DNA of 34,084 nucleotides from Bugula neritina. Taxonomy: Eukaryota > Bryozoa > Gymnolaemata > Cheilostomatida > Bugulidae. A model generated the notes under the pieces. It was not told the origin of the DNA. It made no database searches and saw nothing but the letters and a program-made list of their open reading frames with translations. Within the stretch, counting starts at the first letter, position 1. Each line of letters starts with the position of its first letter. Below are positions 20,506 to 30,384 of the stretch, in pieces. The position numbers and the translations under genes are program-made. The stretch is taken from NCBI GenBank assembly GCA_964035545.1, contig CAXIUT010000237.1:1-34084 (forward strand), read 5' to 3'.

Positions 20506-22114
20506 TCACTGGTTGCTATCTTCTTCAATATCGATTCTTCTATCAGTATCTTCTTTTTTTTATTTCATTGAATAGGTTAAGTCGAGATCTTACCCATCTT
20601 GTTTTGAAAAGATAGGCTGGATGTACTTCTTCTAAAAACTTTGAAATGGATTCTTCTCATTTTTGGGTGAAGCAAGAGCAGTATCTTCTTTCTAAAACCC
20701 TCCAATGTTCTTGTACTTGGATGATAGAGTGGCCAACTGATCACTCGGTCTCTACATTTGTGAACTCATCAAATGTCTGAATTAGATGGATGTACGTTGA
20801 TGCTTTTTATTGAAGAGGACTACCTGAATCAAGTTATATTATTTTGGCAAATTTTTGCATAAAAGAGGATCCCACCAAAGTAGTCACCATCACTATACAC
20901 AGAGCGACAGTCATTATAAATTTTTTATGACTTGTACCTATTTGCAGACATAAAGCAAATGCAATAACGCCTCTTACTTGTCCACACCACCAACATATTT
21001 TGAGTTCTTTGTTGGTTAGTAAAAACTTACGATTGATAACTTTGTAGAATAGAGGCATGATGAAGACCATGACTGCTCTTATAAAAGGCATTCCAACCAA
21101 CATCAAAGAAGCCATAAATACAGCCAACCACTCTCCATCTATACTGAGGACTGATGCTCCTAGATACGAGAAAACGAAGGCTTCAGAGATATAGCTGACA
21201 GTTTAAAAAGCTAGTCCTGTGCCTCTTTGTGATAGTTAAGATATATTCATGTACGAGTAGTGGCCCATAATAATAGCACAGGTGAAAAGAGTTATGATGC
21301 CTGATAGTCCTAGTAGCTATCCCAGCAGATAGGTAAGATATCCATTGAGGAGAATCAAACTGGTTTATTTAATTGGATGTTGGTTGATAGACTAATATAT
21401 CTTAAATAGATAACTTAATCCAAAACCACTTAAAGTACCGAAAGCTACACTGAAAAAAAAAAGATAGCAGAAGTCTAAAAACATTTGTTCGACGACTTTG
21501 TAGCTGAATTACTAAATGAGTACGTGAATTATCCTCCAGCTTAATCGAGCTACAATTTTGATATAGTGCCGAATAGAATGATAGCTACTGCGTCGTTGAT
21601 GATACCTTATCCGAAAAGAACGGCATTGAGGACTGGGTATTTTTAAACTCGGATCATAGAGTTGGCTGCTACCGTGTCTGTTGCGCACATTACACTGCTT
21701 AAAAGTAGAATTTATGTGAGAGTCAATATCTAAAAGAAAGAGTTTAGGAAGATTAAATACCCTGCCAGCAAAATGAAGCCGATTATTGTTCCAAAAATTC
21801 CTAAGAAGCTGATCATTCCAAAGTTTTCAAAGAAGAGAGATTTTCGAAGACTGTAGCCAGCTGAGAAGATGATGGGCGGGAGAATTAGAGCGAAGAAGAG
21901 TTCGTTTGAAAAGTCGATTTACTTGCCGAGGGCCTGTTGAAGATATTTATACATATTTCGATATGAGAGATGTGAGGAGTCCCATGATGATGGCGATGCT
22001 AGCTTCGTGGAGGTAGGCTATTTTTTTGTTTTAGATGATGTGCGAGGTGAGGACGTAGACAACGAGAATAACAACGAAGATGAGTGCTTCAACGTGGAAA
22101 GTCTAAGCTGACAT
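20506..22114 (-). CDS. Na+/H+ exchanger (CPA1 family, NHE6/8-like)
   Basis: Cation/proton antiporter of about 516 aa with introns at 21934-21952, 21504-21523 and 20777-20795 (19, 20, 19 nt). About 11-12 membrane helices. Diagnostic stretches: [24 protein letters not shown] (the TD..A transport site), [15 protein letters not shown] (GES..ND motif, with E written TAA), [38 protein letters not shown] and [14 protein letters not shown]. These fit organelle-type exchangers best, which regulate endosomal or Golgi pH. The hydrophilic C-terminal tail is short, about 100 residues, without recognisable regulatory domains. Starts [17 protein letters not shown]. Divergent from the EF-hand cluster with 167 bp between starts. 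Confidence 0.93.
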
Positions 22115-22281
22115 TTCAAAATATTTATAAATAGATTTTAAAAACAATACCTTACAATACCAGCTCTATTTATCTAATATTAAAAGTTAAATCTTTTTTG
22201 ATCGAATAGTGTTATCTTTATTTACTTTTTGATTGAGATGATGTAAACTATTAGTTGAAACATAATTATTAATTTTAAGAT

Positions 22282-23129
22282 ATGTACGGACAGGGACAAA
22301 GTAAATATTATGACACATAGGTGGTTTTGGAGGACAAGGGCAAGGATTTGGAGGCGGACAAGGACAACAAGGCTTCGGAGGACAAGGACAGCAAGGTTTT
22401 GGAGGACAAGGGCAACAAGGATTTGGAGGACAAGGACAAATGGGAGGTCAGCAAGGATTTGGAGGTCAAGGACAGATGGGAGGACAAGGTTTTGGTAGTC
22501 ATCAGCCACAAGGAATGGGAATGAACCGTTGGAGTCAGGGCAACAATAATCACCATCAAATGAATGGATACACTCAGGTAGATTATAGTCAAGGATGGAA
22601 CCAAAACGTGCACGGCAATATGCTTGAACAGAATGTTAACAAGGTGTTCCAGAAGTACGATAGAAACAATAGTGGTCAACTGGAAGGTCAATAATTTTTT
22701 AACGCTTATAAAGAACTCTGTCTCACTATGGGAATGGCTCCTCCTCAAAACTATCAAGATGTTTGGAACGCTGTTAACCAATGTGATAGCAATAGAGACG
22801 GAAAAGTTAATAAACAAGAAATGCTTGTCTTGTTCAAACAAATTCAAGGAGTGCAAGGGCAAGGACAAGGACAAGGTATGGGAGGGCAGCAGGGTTGGGG
22901 AGGTCAACAAGGAATGGGCCAGCAAGGTATGGGAGGTCAGCAAGGCTGGGGAGGTCAACAAGGTATGGGAGGTCAACAGGGAATGGGAGGACAACAACAA
23001 GGTTGGGGAGGTCAACAAGGAATGGGCGGACAACAACAAGGTTGGGGAGGTCAACAAGGCATGGGAGGACAAGGAGGTCAGCAGGGCTGGGGAGGTCAAC
23101 AAGGTATGGGAGGACAACAAGGTTGGTGA
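22282..23129 (+). CDS. Gly/Gln-rich EF-hand protein, cluster gene A
   Basis: 275-aa protein with a 20-nt phase-1 intron at 22301-22320. The Gly/Gln-rich N-terminus (GFGGQGQ repeats, about residues 7-80) leads to a conserved core (DYSQGWNQNVHGNML), two EF-hands, and a GQGMGGQQGWGG-type C-terminal tail of about 85 residues ending GGW. EF-hand loops: DRNNSGQLEGQE (the last E is TAA) and DSNRDGKVNKQE. Both have acidic position-12 ligands, so both should bind Ca2+. No signal peptide, so cytoplasmic. The layout recalls penta-EF-hand proteins with Gly-rich ends, but only two EF loops are clear. Function unknown; the contractile stalk or pellicle of a peritrich is one speculative setting. Confidence 0.88.
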
Positions 23130-23243
23130 TAGTCAAATAGTTACCTTGCTTATTTTAATATTAAAAGCAAATTCCTTTAACTATCTTTTTTAATAGATGG
23201 AAAGAAAGGTGGTTTTTATTTTTAATTAGATTGACAAGATACG

Positions 23244-23815
23244 ATGTTCAACCAAGGACAAGGTATTTCAGTTGATATTTAGGTGGATTCGGAGGAGGTT
23301 ATGGAGGTCAAGGAGGCTTCCAACAACCAGGATTCGGAGGACAACAAGGTGGAATGATCAACCTTGGAGGACAAGGTGGCATGGGCTTCAATAGATGGGG
23401 ACAACAAAACACAGGATACCAGCAAATGAACGGCTTCAATAATGTAGACTACTCAGGAGGATGGAACCCAAGTATTCATGATCAAATGTTGCAAAATAAC
23501 ATTAACATCGTCTTCCAGAGATACGATATGAACATGACTGGCCAACTAGAAGGCCAGGAGTTCTTCAATGGTTACAGAGACCTTTGTTTGATGATGGGAA
23601 TGGCTCCTCCGAATAGTTACCAAGATGTGTGGAATGCAGTCAACCAGTGTGATTCAAACAGAGATGGCAGAGTCAACAAGATGGAAACTTACAACCTTTT
23701 CAAGAGAATTCAAGGGATCAATTCAGGACAGATGATGGGAGGAAATATGGGAATGGGAGGAGGAATGGGAATGGGTATGGGAGGGGGTATGGGAGGAGGA
23801 ATGGGAGGTTGGTGA
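23244..23815 (+). CDS. Gly-rich EF-hand protein, cluster gene B
   Basis: 183-aa paralogue of gene A on the same strand, 114 bp downstream. A 20-nt phase-1 intron at 23263-23282 occupies the same place, after seven codons. A GFGGGYGGQGGF-type N-terminus is followed by NRWGQQNTGYQQMNGF, NVDYSGGWNPSIHDQML, then EF loops DMNMTGQLEGQE and DSNRDGRVNKME, and a short Gly/Met tail ending GGW. Position 12 of the first EF loop is GAG, where genes A and D use TAA and TAG; this is direct evidence that those codons mean Glu. Ca2+ binding is likely at both loops. Confidence 0.9.
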
Positions 23816-23955
23816 TCATCCATTCTATTATCATACAATGATTTTTTAGTTTTTGACTTATTTTGAATTATATTTCTCTCTATATTTTATTGTTTGATTC
23901 TAAGATCTTCTAATAACTAAGTTGTATTTATTTAATTGATAAAATCACACAAGCA

Positions 23956-24722
23956 AGTAAGTTAGTTGTTATTCAGTGCGTCCAGGCTATAATCCTCGAG
24001 ATCCTTATGGTGTTCATGCTCCTCAAGGTCACCAACAGCAAGGAACAGTTATTGTTCACAACAAAAATACAGGAAAAACACAAATTATCATTCCAGGGCA
24101 ACAACAACAACCTCAGTACGGTCATCATCATCAACCACGCCATCAACAACCCCACTATACACCACCTGCACAAGGTCATGGATTCGTCCCACCACCAAGT
24201 AGTGGAGGAGGAATGGGAATGGGAATGAATATGGGAATGAATATGGGAGGAGGAGGAATGGGAGTAGCTATTAATCTTGGAGGAGGAGGCATGGGAGGAG
24301 GCATGGGAGGTGGCATGGGAGGTGGCATGGGAGGTGGCATGGGTTTTAACAAGTGGGCAAATAGTAATGTTAACTACCAGGCAATGCAAGGCTTTCATAA
24401 TGTTGATTATTCAGGAGGATGGAACCCAAATGTGCATGACCAGATGCTTAAAAATAACATCAATACAGTTTACCAGATACATGATATTAATCGTTCGGGG
24501 CAATTGTAAGGACAAGAGTTTTTTAATGCGTATAAAGATCTTTGTTTGAGGATGGGTTTGGCTCCTCCGATGAGCTATCAGGAAGTGTGGGCAAAGGCTT
24601 TGCAGAGTGATACCAATGGAGATGGACAAATAAGTAGGATGGAAATGTTTATGTTGTTCAAAAGTCTACAAGGAGTCAATGCTGGAATGCAAATGCAGTC
24701 AGGAATGGACATGATGTGGTGA
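23956..24722 (+). CDS. EF-hand protein, cluster gene C, start codon split by an intron
   Basis: 248-aa paralogue. No ATG precedes the reading frame in the genomic sequence. Removing a 20-nt intron at 23957-23976 (GTAAGT..TTCAG) joins A at 23956 to TG at 23977-23978 and creates the ATG in frame with RPGYNPRDPYG. The N-terminus differs from its sisters: it is Gln/His/Pro-rich with a hydrophobic patch (GTVIVHNKNTGKTQIIIPGQ). Gly/Met repeats, NKWANSNVNYQAM, NVDYSGGWNPNVHDQML and EF loops DINRSGQLEGQE (first E is TAA where gene B has GAA) and DTNGDGQISRME follow. It ends MDMMW rather than GGW. Confidence 0.85.
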
Positions 24723-24759
24723 TTGGTATATCCTTATCTTTAATATCATAATAATTTAA

Positions 24760-24834
24760 GGGGTTGGGGTTGGGGTTGGGGTTGGGGTTGGGGTTGGGGT
24801 TGGGGTTGGGGTTGGGGTTGGGGTTGGGGTTGGG
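24760..24834 (+). repeat. interstitial telomere repeat 2, (GGGGTT)12.5
   Basis: 75 bp of perfect GGGGTT repeats, again G-rich on the plus strand, 37 bp after the stop of EF-hand gene C and about 165 bp before the start of gene D. It interrupts an otherwise regular tandem gene family. Confidence 0.97.
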
Positions 24835-24998
24835 ACAAAGGGTAATATATGAAGAACAAAAGCATGATGAACTTCTTGTTTAATGAGATAGTTTACAGCT
24901 AGCATTCTAAACTCTATCAGAATTACCCTTCAAAATATAGCTTAGATTAAAGATATATATGAATCAGAGGATGAGAGGACTATATTGATTGATAAAAG

Positions 24999-25591
24999 AT
25001 GTTTGGTGGTATGGTCTGATTAACGTAGGTGGTATGGGCATGGGCGGCATGGGCATGGGAGGTATGGGAGGAGGCATGGGTATGGGAGGAATGGGAGGCT
25101 TCAATAGGTGGGGAAGTCCTGGTATGAACTATATGGGAATGAACGGATTTTGCAACGTTGACTATTCTGGAGGATGGAATGCAGGTATCCATGACCAGAT
25201 GCTCCAGCAAAAAATATAAATAGTGTTCCAGCGCTATGATATGAACTTTTCTGGACAACTGGAAGGTCAGTAGTTTTTCTATGCTTACCGAGACCTCTGT
25301 CTAATGATGGGAGTTTGTCCTCCAATGAACTATCAAGACGTCTGGGCAGCTGTAGTTCAGAGTGACTACAACGGAAATGGTAGAGTTAGCAGAATTGAGC
25401 TCTTTATGCTCTTCAAACGCATCCAAGGCATTCAAGGAGGAATGGTCTACAACAACTGGAACATGGGAGGAGGAATGGGAGGCATGGGCATGGGAGGCAT
25501 GGGCATGGGAGGCATGGGCATGGGAGGCATGGGCATGGGAGGCATGGGTATGGGAGGCATGGGCATGGGAGGAGGATGGGGAGGTTGGTGA
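24999..25591 (+). CDS. Gly/Met-rich EF-hand protein, cluster gene D
   Basis: 190-aa paralogue with the conserved 20-nt phase-1 intron (25009-25028), here after only three complete codons. A GMGMGGMG-type N-terminus is followed by NRWGSPGMNYMGMNGF, NVDYSGGWNAGIHDQML, EF loops DMNFSGQLEGQE (last E is TAG) and DYNGNGRVSRIE, and a long GMGMGG tail ending GGW. Position 1 to 12 ligands are intact in both loops. It is separated from genes A-C by interstitial telomere repeat 2. The Gly/Met tail is a 15-18-bp repeat at DNA level and is likely to vary in length. Confidence 0.88.
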
Positions 25592-25646
25592 TATTCATCT
25601 GCATAACTTTATAGCTTGCTTTTGTTTATTTTTAACTAAAAATAAA

Positions 25647-26414
25647 TCATTGTTGCAGTTTGGAAAGAGGTATTTGAAACAGTTTGGGATAATCCTAGTT
25701 TTATACTAAGTCAATTATATTGATAATTTTCAAGTGACTTTTCTTGGTTTGATGCCTTGCTACATGTTTTATTTTCTTGCTTTTCCGTTTCTTAGATGCT
25801 CTAATTCCTGATGTTGACTTAATTTAGGAGTTTTAGTTTGACTGGATGATTTCTGAATAACTTTGATTGAGAGAGTTATCAATAGACTCTTGAATAACTG
25901 CCTCCCACCATTTCTGTTCTTTTTATTATTTTTCTTAGTTTTTTTGTGGTTAGTCTCCAAATACAAATTTTAATATTTCTGGGTCGCTTTCGCTACTCTG
26001 GTTGATTTAATTGACTGAGTGTTATTTTTGTTCGATGATTGATATTTCTAGTCCATTTTTATCAATGAAAAGAGGTTCAGGAGTATCAACTCGATATACT
26101 TGTGGAAGTATTTAATCAGTTCTTTTCTATTAAAGCTATTCACTCTCATATACATCACATTCATTTGTAAGCATCTTATTTACTTGGTGTTTTCTTTTTG
26201 CATTCTTAGTTCTTTTTTGTCTGCTTGAATTGGATATCAATTCGCTTTGGTTTTATTGGATAAAACTTTTAAAGGATTTTCTTTTTTTTAGGGTTTTTTG
26301 TTTAATTGATTTGTTTGATTTATTGAGGTTGTGTTGGTTATTGGACCTGGTGATTCTTTGGATGACTTGTGAAAATTTGTTGGTTAGTTTTTTAAACATT
26401 TAAAAGATTTTCAT
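25647..26414 (-). CDS. uncharacterised basic/charged protein
   Basis: A 255-aa frame without TGA or intron, starting MKIFEMFKKLTNKFSQVI. The first third is strongly basic (KQKTLKKRKSFKSFIQ, RQKRTKNAKRKH). The middle has an ordered-looking stretch (VDTPEPLFIDKNGLEISIIE). The end is Lys/Ser-rich (RASKKRKSKKIKHVARH). I do not recognise the family. The basic clusters resemble nuclear localisation signals, so a nuclear protein is possible but unproven. It is convergent with EF-hand gene D, with 55 bp between stops. Confidence 0.55.
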
Positions 26415-26582
26415 CTGCTAGTATATAGTAATTTATTATTGATGATTGAATGTTATGATAAAATAAACTCCTACAAATCTATATGCAAGTCTTTATATTT
26501 AGAATCTCATCAGAACAAATTGATCTATTTCAGGCATAAACTTTATAAACACAATTGAATAGAATCAAAGTAGTGAAGATAA

Positions 26583-27246
26583 TCATTTGCTTTTATTTTT
26601 ATGTACTTTTTCAGTTTTTCCTAAATCTAATAACATTTCTCTGATATCTTAGTTTTCACTGCTATCTTGTTCTAATCCGGTCTTTCCTCTACTTCTTAAA
26701 TGATAGTGCTTACGACTATTCGAGTTGAAAGTCAAAACACCCTAACGATCCCCCATCTTCTTCTTGCTACACCCAGGATTCAATTCTTCTTCTTCATCTT
26801 CTATTGTCTATGGCTTGCTCCTTTTATAAGCTCTTCTTCACAAATGCAAACTCTGCGCTTTCAGACCACTCCTCCATACCACTAATACTTGGCAACTCTT
26901 CGTCTAAAGCACAGCCGTATACTGTAGGAGTTTTGCGAGTGGCTCTGATGACTGAAATGGCAGAAATAGAGAAACTGTCACTCTTAACCGAGGCAGAATC
27001 CGAGAGAAGTATTTTTGAATCTTAGGCAATGAAGCCTAAGTTAAGAATATTGTTGGAAAAGTCGTCGTCGTCGATGGGACTGATTTGAGGAGTGGACTTA
27101 TCGAGAAGAGACATTTCTCCTGGAGTGTTAACAGTTCGGTTGAAAAAGAGGTTCTGCATACCTTTATCACTATTATTAAAATGCTAGCCTTGCTGAGTAG
27201 CTGCTTCTTCTTTATCGTTTTCTTTTACTTTTTTGGAGTTGATCAT
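26583..27246 (-). CDS. uncharacterised acidic protein
   Basis: About 214 aa if a 19-nt intron at 26833-26851 is removed, which makes the length divisible by three. It starts MINSKKVKENDKEEAA and continues through NLFFNRTVNTPGEMSLLDK, PIDDDDFSNNILNLGF, SDSASVKSDSFSISAIS and RKTPTVYGCALDEELPSI, then an acidic IEDEEEELNPG and a basic tail (RKHYHLRSRGK). Low complexity with Ser/Asp-rich stretches that could be phosphorylated. No known domain seen. The intron choice is less certain than elsewhere; a 34-nt alternative also restores the frame. Same strand as its neighbour at 25647-26414. Confidence 0.5.
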
Positions 27247-28062
27247 CCCCTAGAAGTACACACTCTTATATTAAAGATAAAGGTGACTCTTTCAAAAATA
27301 GTATATAAAATATTGAACCAGCAAAAATCTTTAACTATTGTTCAACATGCTAACAAAAAGATGCTAAATACAACCAATCAATCAGATATACTATTCTAAC
27401 TAGTCAAAGGAAGTTGTCGACTTTCAAGAGAGGCGGTTAAATGATAGTGTATGGGTGAGAATAAGAGTAGGAACTACAAGATAAGAGTAGTAACTACAAG
27501 ATAAAAGTAGTAGCTAAAAGATAGTAGAAACTAAAAGATAGTAGTAACTAAAAGATAAGAGTAATAGACTAAAAGATAGGAGTAATAGACTAAAAGATAG
27601 GAGAAACTAAAAGATAGTAGTAACTAAAAGATAAGAGTAATAGACTAAAAGATAGGAGTAATAGACTAAAAGATAGGAGAAACTAAAAGATAGTAGTAAC
27701 TAAAAGATAAGAGTAATAGACTAAAAGATAGGAGTAATAGACTAAAAGATAGGAGAAACTAAAAGATAGTAGTAACTAAAAGATAAGAGTAATAGACTAA
27801 AAGATAGGAGTAATAGACTAAAAGATAGGAGAAACTAAAAGATAGTAGTAACTAAAAGATAAGAGTAATAGACTAAAAGATAGGAGTAATAGACTAAAAG
27901 ATAGGAGAAACTAAAAGATAGTAGTAACTAAAAGATAAGAGTAATAGACTAAAAGATAGGAGTAATAGACTAAAAGATAGGAGAAACTAAAAGATAGTAG
28001 TAACTAAAAGATAAGAGTAATAGACTAAAAGATAGGAGTAATAGACTAAAAGATAGGATTAA
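27247..28062. other. intergenic region dominated by a minisatellite
   Basis: About 815 bp between two minus-strand genes. The first 220 bp (27247-27465) is AT-rich and shows no gene; the rest is the 76-bp repeat array described separately. The array stops two bases before the stop codon of the PIG-B gene. Confidence 0.65.
27466..28060. repeat. 76-bp higher-order minisatellite, seven copies
   Basis: Each 76-bp unit combines two 17-bp and two 21-bp subunits of the form ACTAAAAGATAGGAG. Copies start at 27528, 27604, 27680, 27756, 27832, 27908 and 27984 and are almost identical, preceded by 60 bp of diverged subunits. Because 76 is not a multiple of three, no frame on either strand is kept from one copy to the next, so the array is non-coding. 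Confidence 0.95.
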
Positions 28063-29674
28063 TCACTTAGCTAGCAATACAAAGCCATCCCAGCCGATCA
28101 CATACTACTCGATTATGTTGATGTTCCTATAAGCTGCCAACATTGAATATCCTTTGCTTAACAAAAAGGAATATTCTTTATTGATATGAGCTCTCGTCAT
28201 TGAATATTTTTGTTGTATTATTACAAACTATGGATCTTATCCTTTGGACATTTCGTAGAATAGTTGCTGAGGATGTTATTTCAACTAAATGGTCTCATCG
28301 AAATGTTCTAGCTTTCGAAAGGGGGAGGTGTCTATCAGTTTAAAGTTGATATTTCGTTGGAGAATGGTCATTAAGGGCAAAGAATGTGGCTAACATAGAT
28401 ACATAACAGTTAACTTAGGTTGTTCTTATAATGGGTATTTATCTATTTGTTTTCGAAGGTCTCTTAGAATCTATGTTCCACCAGTTTTAGAGCCAATATT
28501 TAAACTAACGAATAGCAATAGATTTATTGATATCACTATCAGAAGTACTACCTTTATTTCTATTAGTTTTTGAAAGCCTTTTATACTTAGAATCAATAAA
28601 AAAGGAGTTACAACTAGTAGAAATCGAGGTTCTTTATGTTTAGATAGTGATAGTAAGAGTATGATTAGAACTGTTAGTATAAATAATTACCAATATTTTT
28701 TGCCCTACCATTATTATAATACTTCAACCTTCCCCTCCTAGATATCTTCTTCTCTTTTGACTTTCATTCTTTTCCACCAGTTCTTGATAAATACTTTATT
28801 TTATTTGATCGATAGTACGAATGGGATGAGGTAAGTGGCCATGATCAGAGGGACAGTAAGATAGAAGTACTATAGAAAAGAGTTGACTCCATAAAGTTCT
28901 GAAAATTTATAAAAGATGTTATACTTAATATCGACATAGATACTTTGAAGAAGTTGTAGTCAATAGAAAGTAATTTCTAATACCATAAACTACCTACAAT
29001 AACACTGAAAACTCCAATCACTACTCTAAGTAAAAAGATGAATACAAAGTGATGGCATTTTTAAAAATAAATTTTATTTTATTATTTTATTTACTGAACA
29101 ATTAATAGGGCCAGATGACCATCCATAGAAACAAACTAGTTGGTCTTAGACTAAAATTTACAATTACTATCGACCGACTGATGAGATCATTTAGATAGTT
29201 TTCCGATCTAGTAGTCCAGAAATAAAAAGCTATCACTATCAAACATGTTTATGCGCTATTGATGTAGATACGATTTAGCATAGAAAAGTAGTACCAGTTG
29301 GTTAGTAAACTTAGTATTATTCCAAATGAAATATTTTTAACGTAGTAGCTGGCAGTCAAAATCAAGAAGTAGTCTGCTGATGTACTTAGCAATAGCTGCA
29401 TTACTTTTGGTGCTATTTATTTTAAATAGGTGGTGCAGAAGGTATGTTAGCAGAGATAGTAACCTAAAGAGAGATAGAGCTGATAGAGAGGACTTCGAAT
29501 TGGTTATTCCATCGTCCATTACCAACTCAAATAACCATAACCATAATAAAAATGATAAGCCACCTATGAACCTTGCCAGTACTCATCAGCTCGATCGAAA
29601 TTGTAGTCCAAGTATAACTGTAGTATTCGCAAAAGTAGCAAGGATATCCAAGCTACAAATAACTCCCTTCTCAT
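28063..29674 (-). CDS. PIGB: PIG-B/GPI10, GPI mannosyltransferase III (GT22 family)
   Basis: Adds the third mannose to GPI anchors from dolichol-phosphate-mannose in the ER lumen. 523 aa, multi-pass. Landmarks: FDRADEYWQGSEVAYHFYYG at the luminal catalytic loop, YLSWEWTMEEPIRSPLY (the TWEW..RS motif, with E written TAA), RIYINSAETCLIV, RPTSLFLW, IDYNFFKYNIFYKFSELYG and LSKHKEPRFLLVVTPFLLIL (the HKE.RF signature of the family). Introns at 29026-29045 and 28924-28943, both 20 nt. The usual HPDE of the catalytic loop reads RADE here: the Asp-Glu pair is kept, the His-Pro is not. PIG-B is favoured over PIG-Z by the YNF..KFN and YG region. Confidence 0.88.
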
Positions 29675-29750
29675 ATCCTATTGCTATTATATTAATTGAA
29701 TAGATTTTGTTTATAGATAATTTATATAATCGATAGTTATAGATAATTAG

Positions 29751-30104
29751 ATGAGGAAGGGTGGAAAAAGATGATTGGAAGAGTAGTGGGTGGAGCTGGA
29801 CGTCAAATAAGTTATTTTATAGATATTGGAATAGATGTTAGCAGTTTAAAGGAGTATGGGGTAAAAGTGAGACAACTTGGCAATTCTATGAATGGATGTT
29901 TATGTTGAGAGGATGTTGAATTGTGAGCCAAAAGATAGTTTTCATAGTAAAGAGTTTAAAAACTTGAAGAACAGCAAAAATAAGCCATAAAGGTATTCAT
30001 TTATGACGAGTCTTAAAATAGTAAATGGTGTTTATTTAAAGGAATTAGAGTTTAGATCAACATAAAATAACTAAAATTAAAAGAATACAAACTAAATCAT
30101 TTGA
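29751..30104 (+). CDS. possible short Trp-rich protein (frame interrupted)
   Basis: A weakly supported gene divergent from PIG-B. One frame encodes a distinctive DDWKSSGWSWTSNKLFYRYW, then CQQFKGVWGKSETTWQFYEW with eight Trp in about 45 residues. It joins the ATG at 29751 only if one A is dropped from the A5 run near 29763. A second frame from about 29913 (MLNCEPKDSFHSKEFKNLKN) continues to TGA at 30102-30104; joining it needs a 14-nt intron or another indel. I do not recognise a family. It could be a decaying gene or an assembly-damaged one. Confidence 0.35.
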
Positions 30105-30384
30105 TAAGATATTAATATCTTAAAAAAAAGATAAAAAATTATGAAATGATAAATAGAGATCCATTAAAAATAGTAGCTTATTTCAATAACTTGAACTCTT
30201 AACCTGTTATTTTACTTATAAATTATTGGATCATCACTATCATTTCAATTAACCCTCACCTCTATATTTAAACTTTATCCTGGCATGATAGCATGAACAA
30301 TTATTACTAAGATAAAACTATCATAGTTTATTGATATTTATTTTATATAGTATTTATTGATGAAGCAATATAATATCCTAATTG
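30105..30384. other. AT-rich spacer
   Basis: 280 bp, very AT-rich, following the Trp-rich frame and before the stop of the next minus-strand gene. I see no supported feature. Confidence 0.5.

Noticed and set aside
22308-23120. 270-aa minus-strand ORF rich in Leu/Ser/Thr/His
   Set aside because: It is the antisense of the Gly/Gln repeats of EF-hand gene A; low-complexity GC-rich coding leaves the other strand open.
26700-27399. Plus-strand ORFs of 61, 73 and 104 aa
   Set aside because: They overlap the minus-strand acidic protein gene, which has better composition and a continuous frame after one tiny intron.
27466-28060. Regular repeats resembling a CRISPR array
   Set aside because: There are no unique spacers, the repeats are contiguous, and the genome is eukaryotic; it is a minisatellite.
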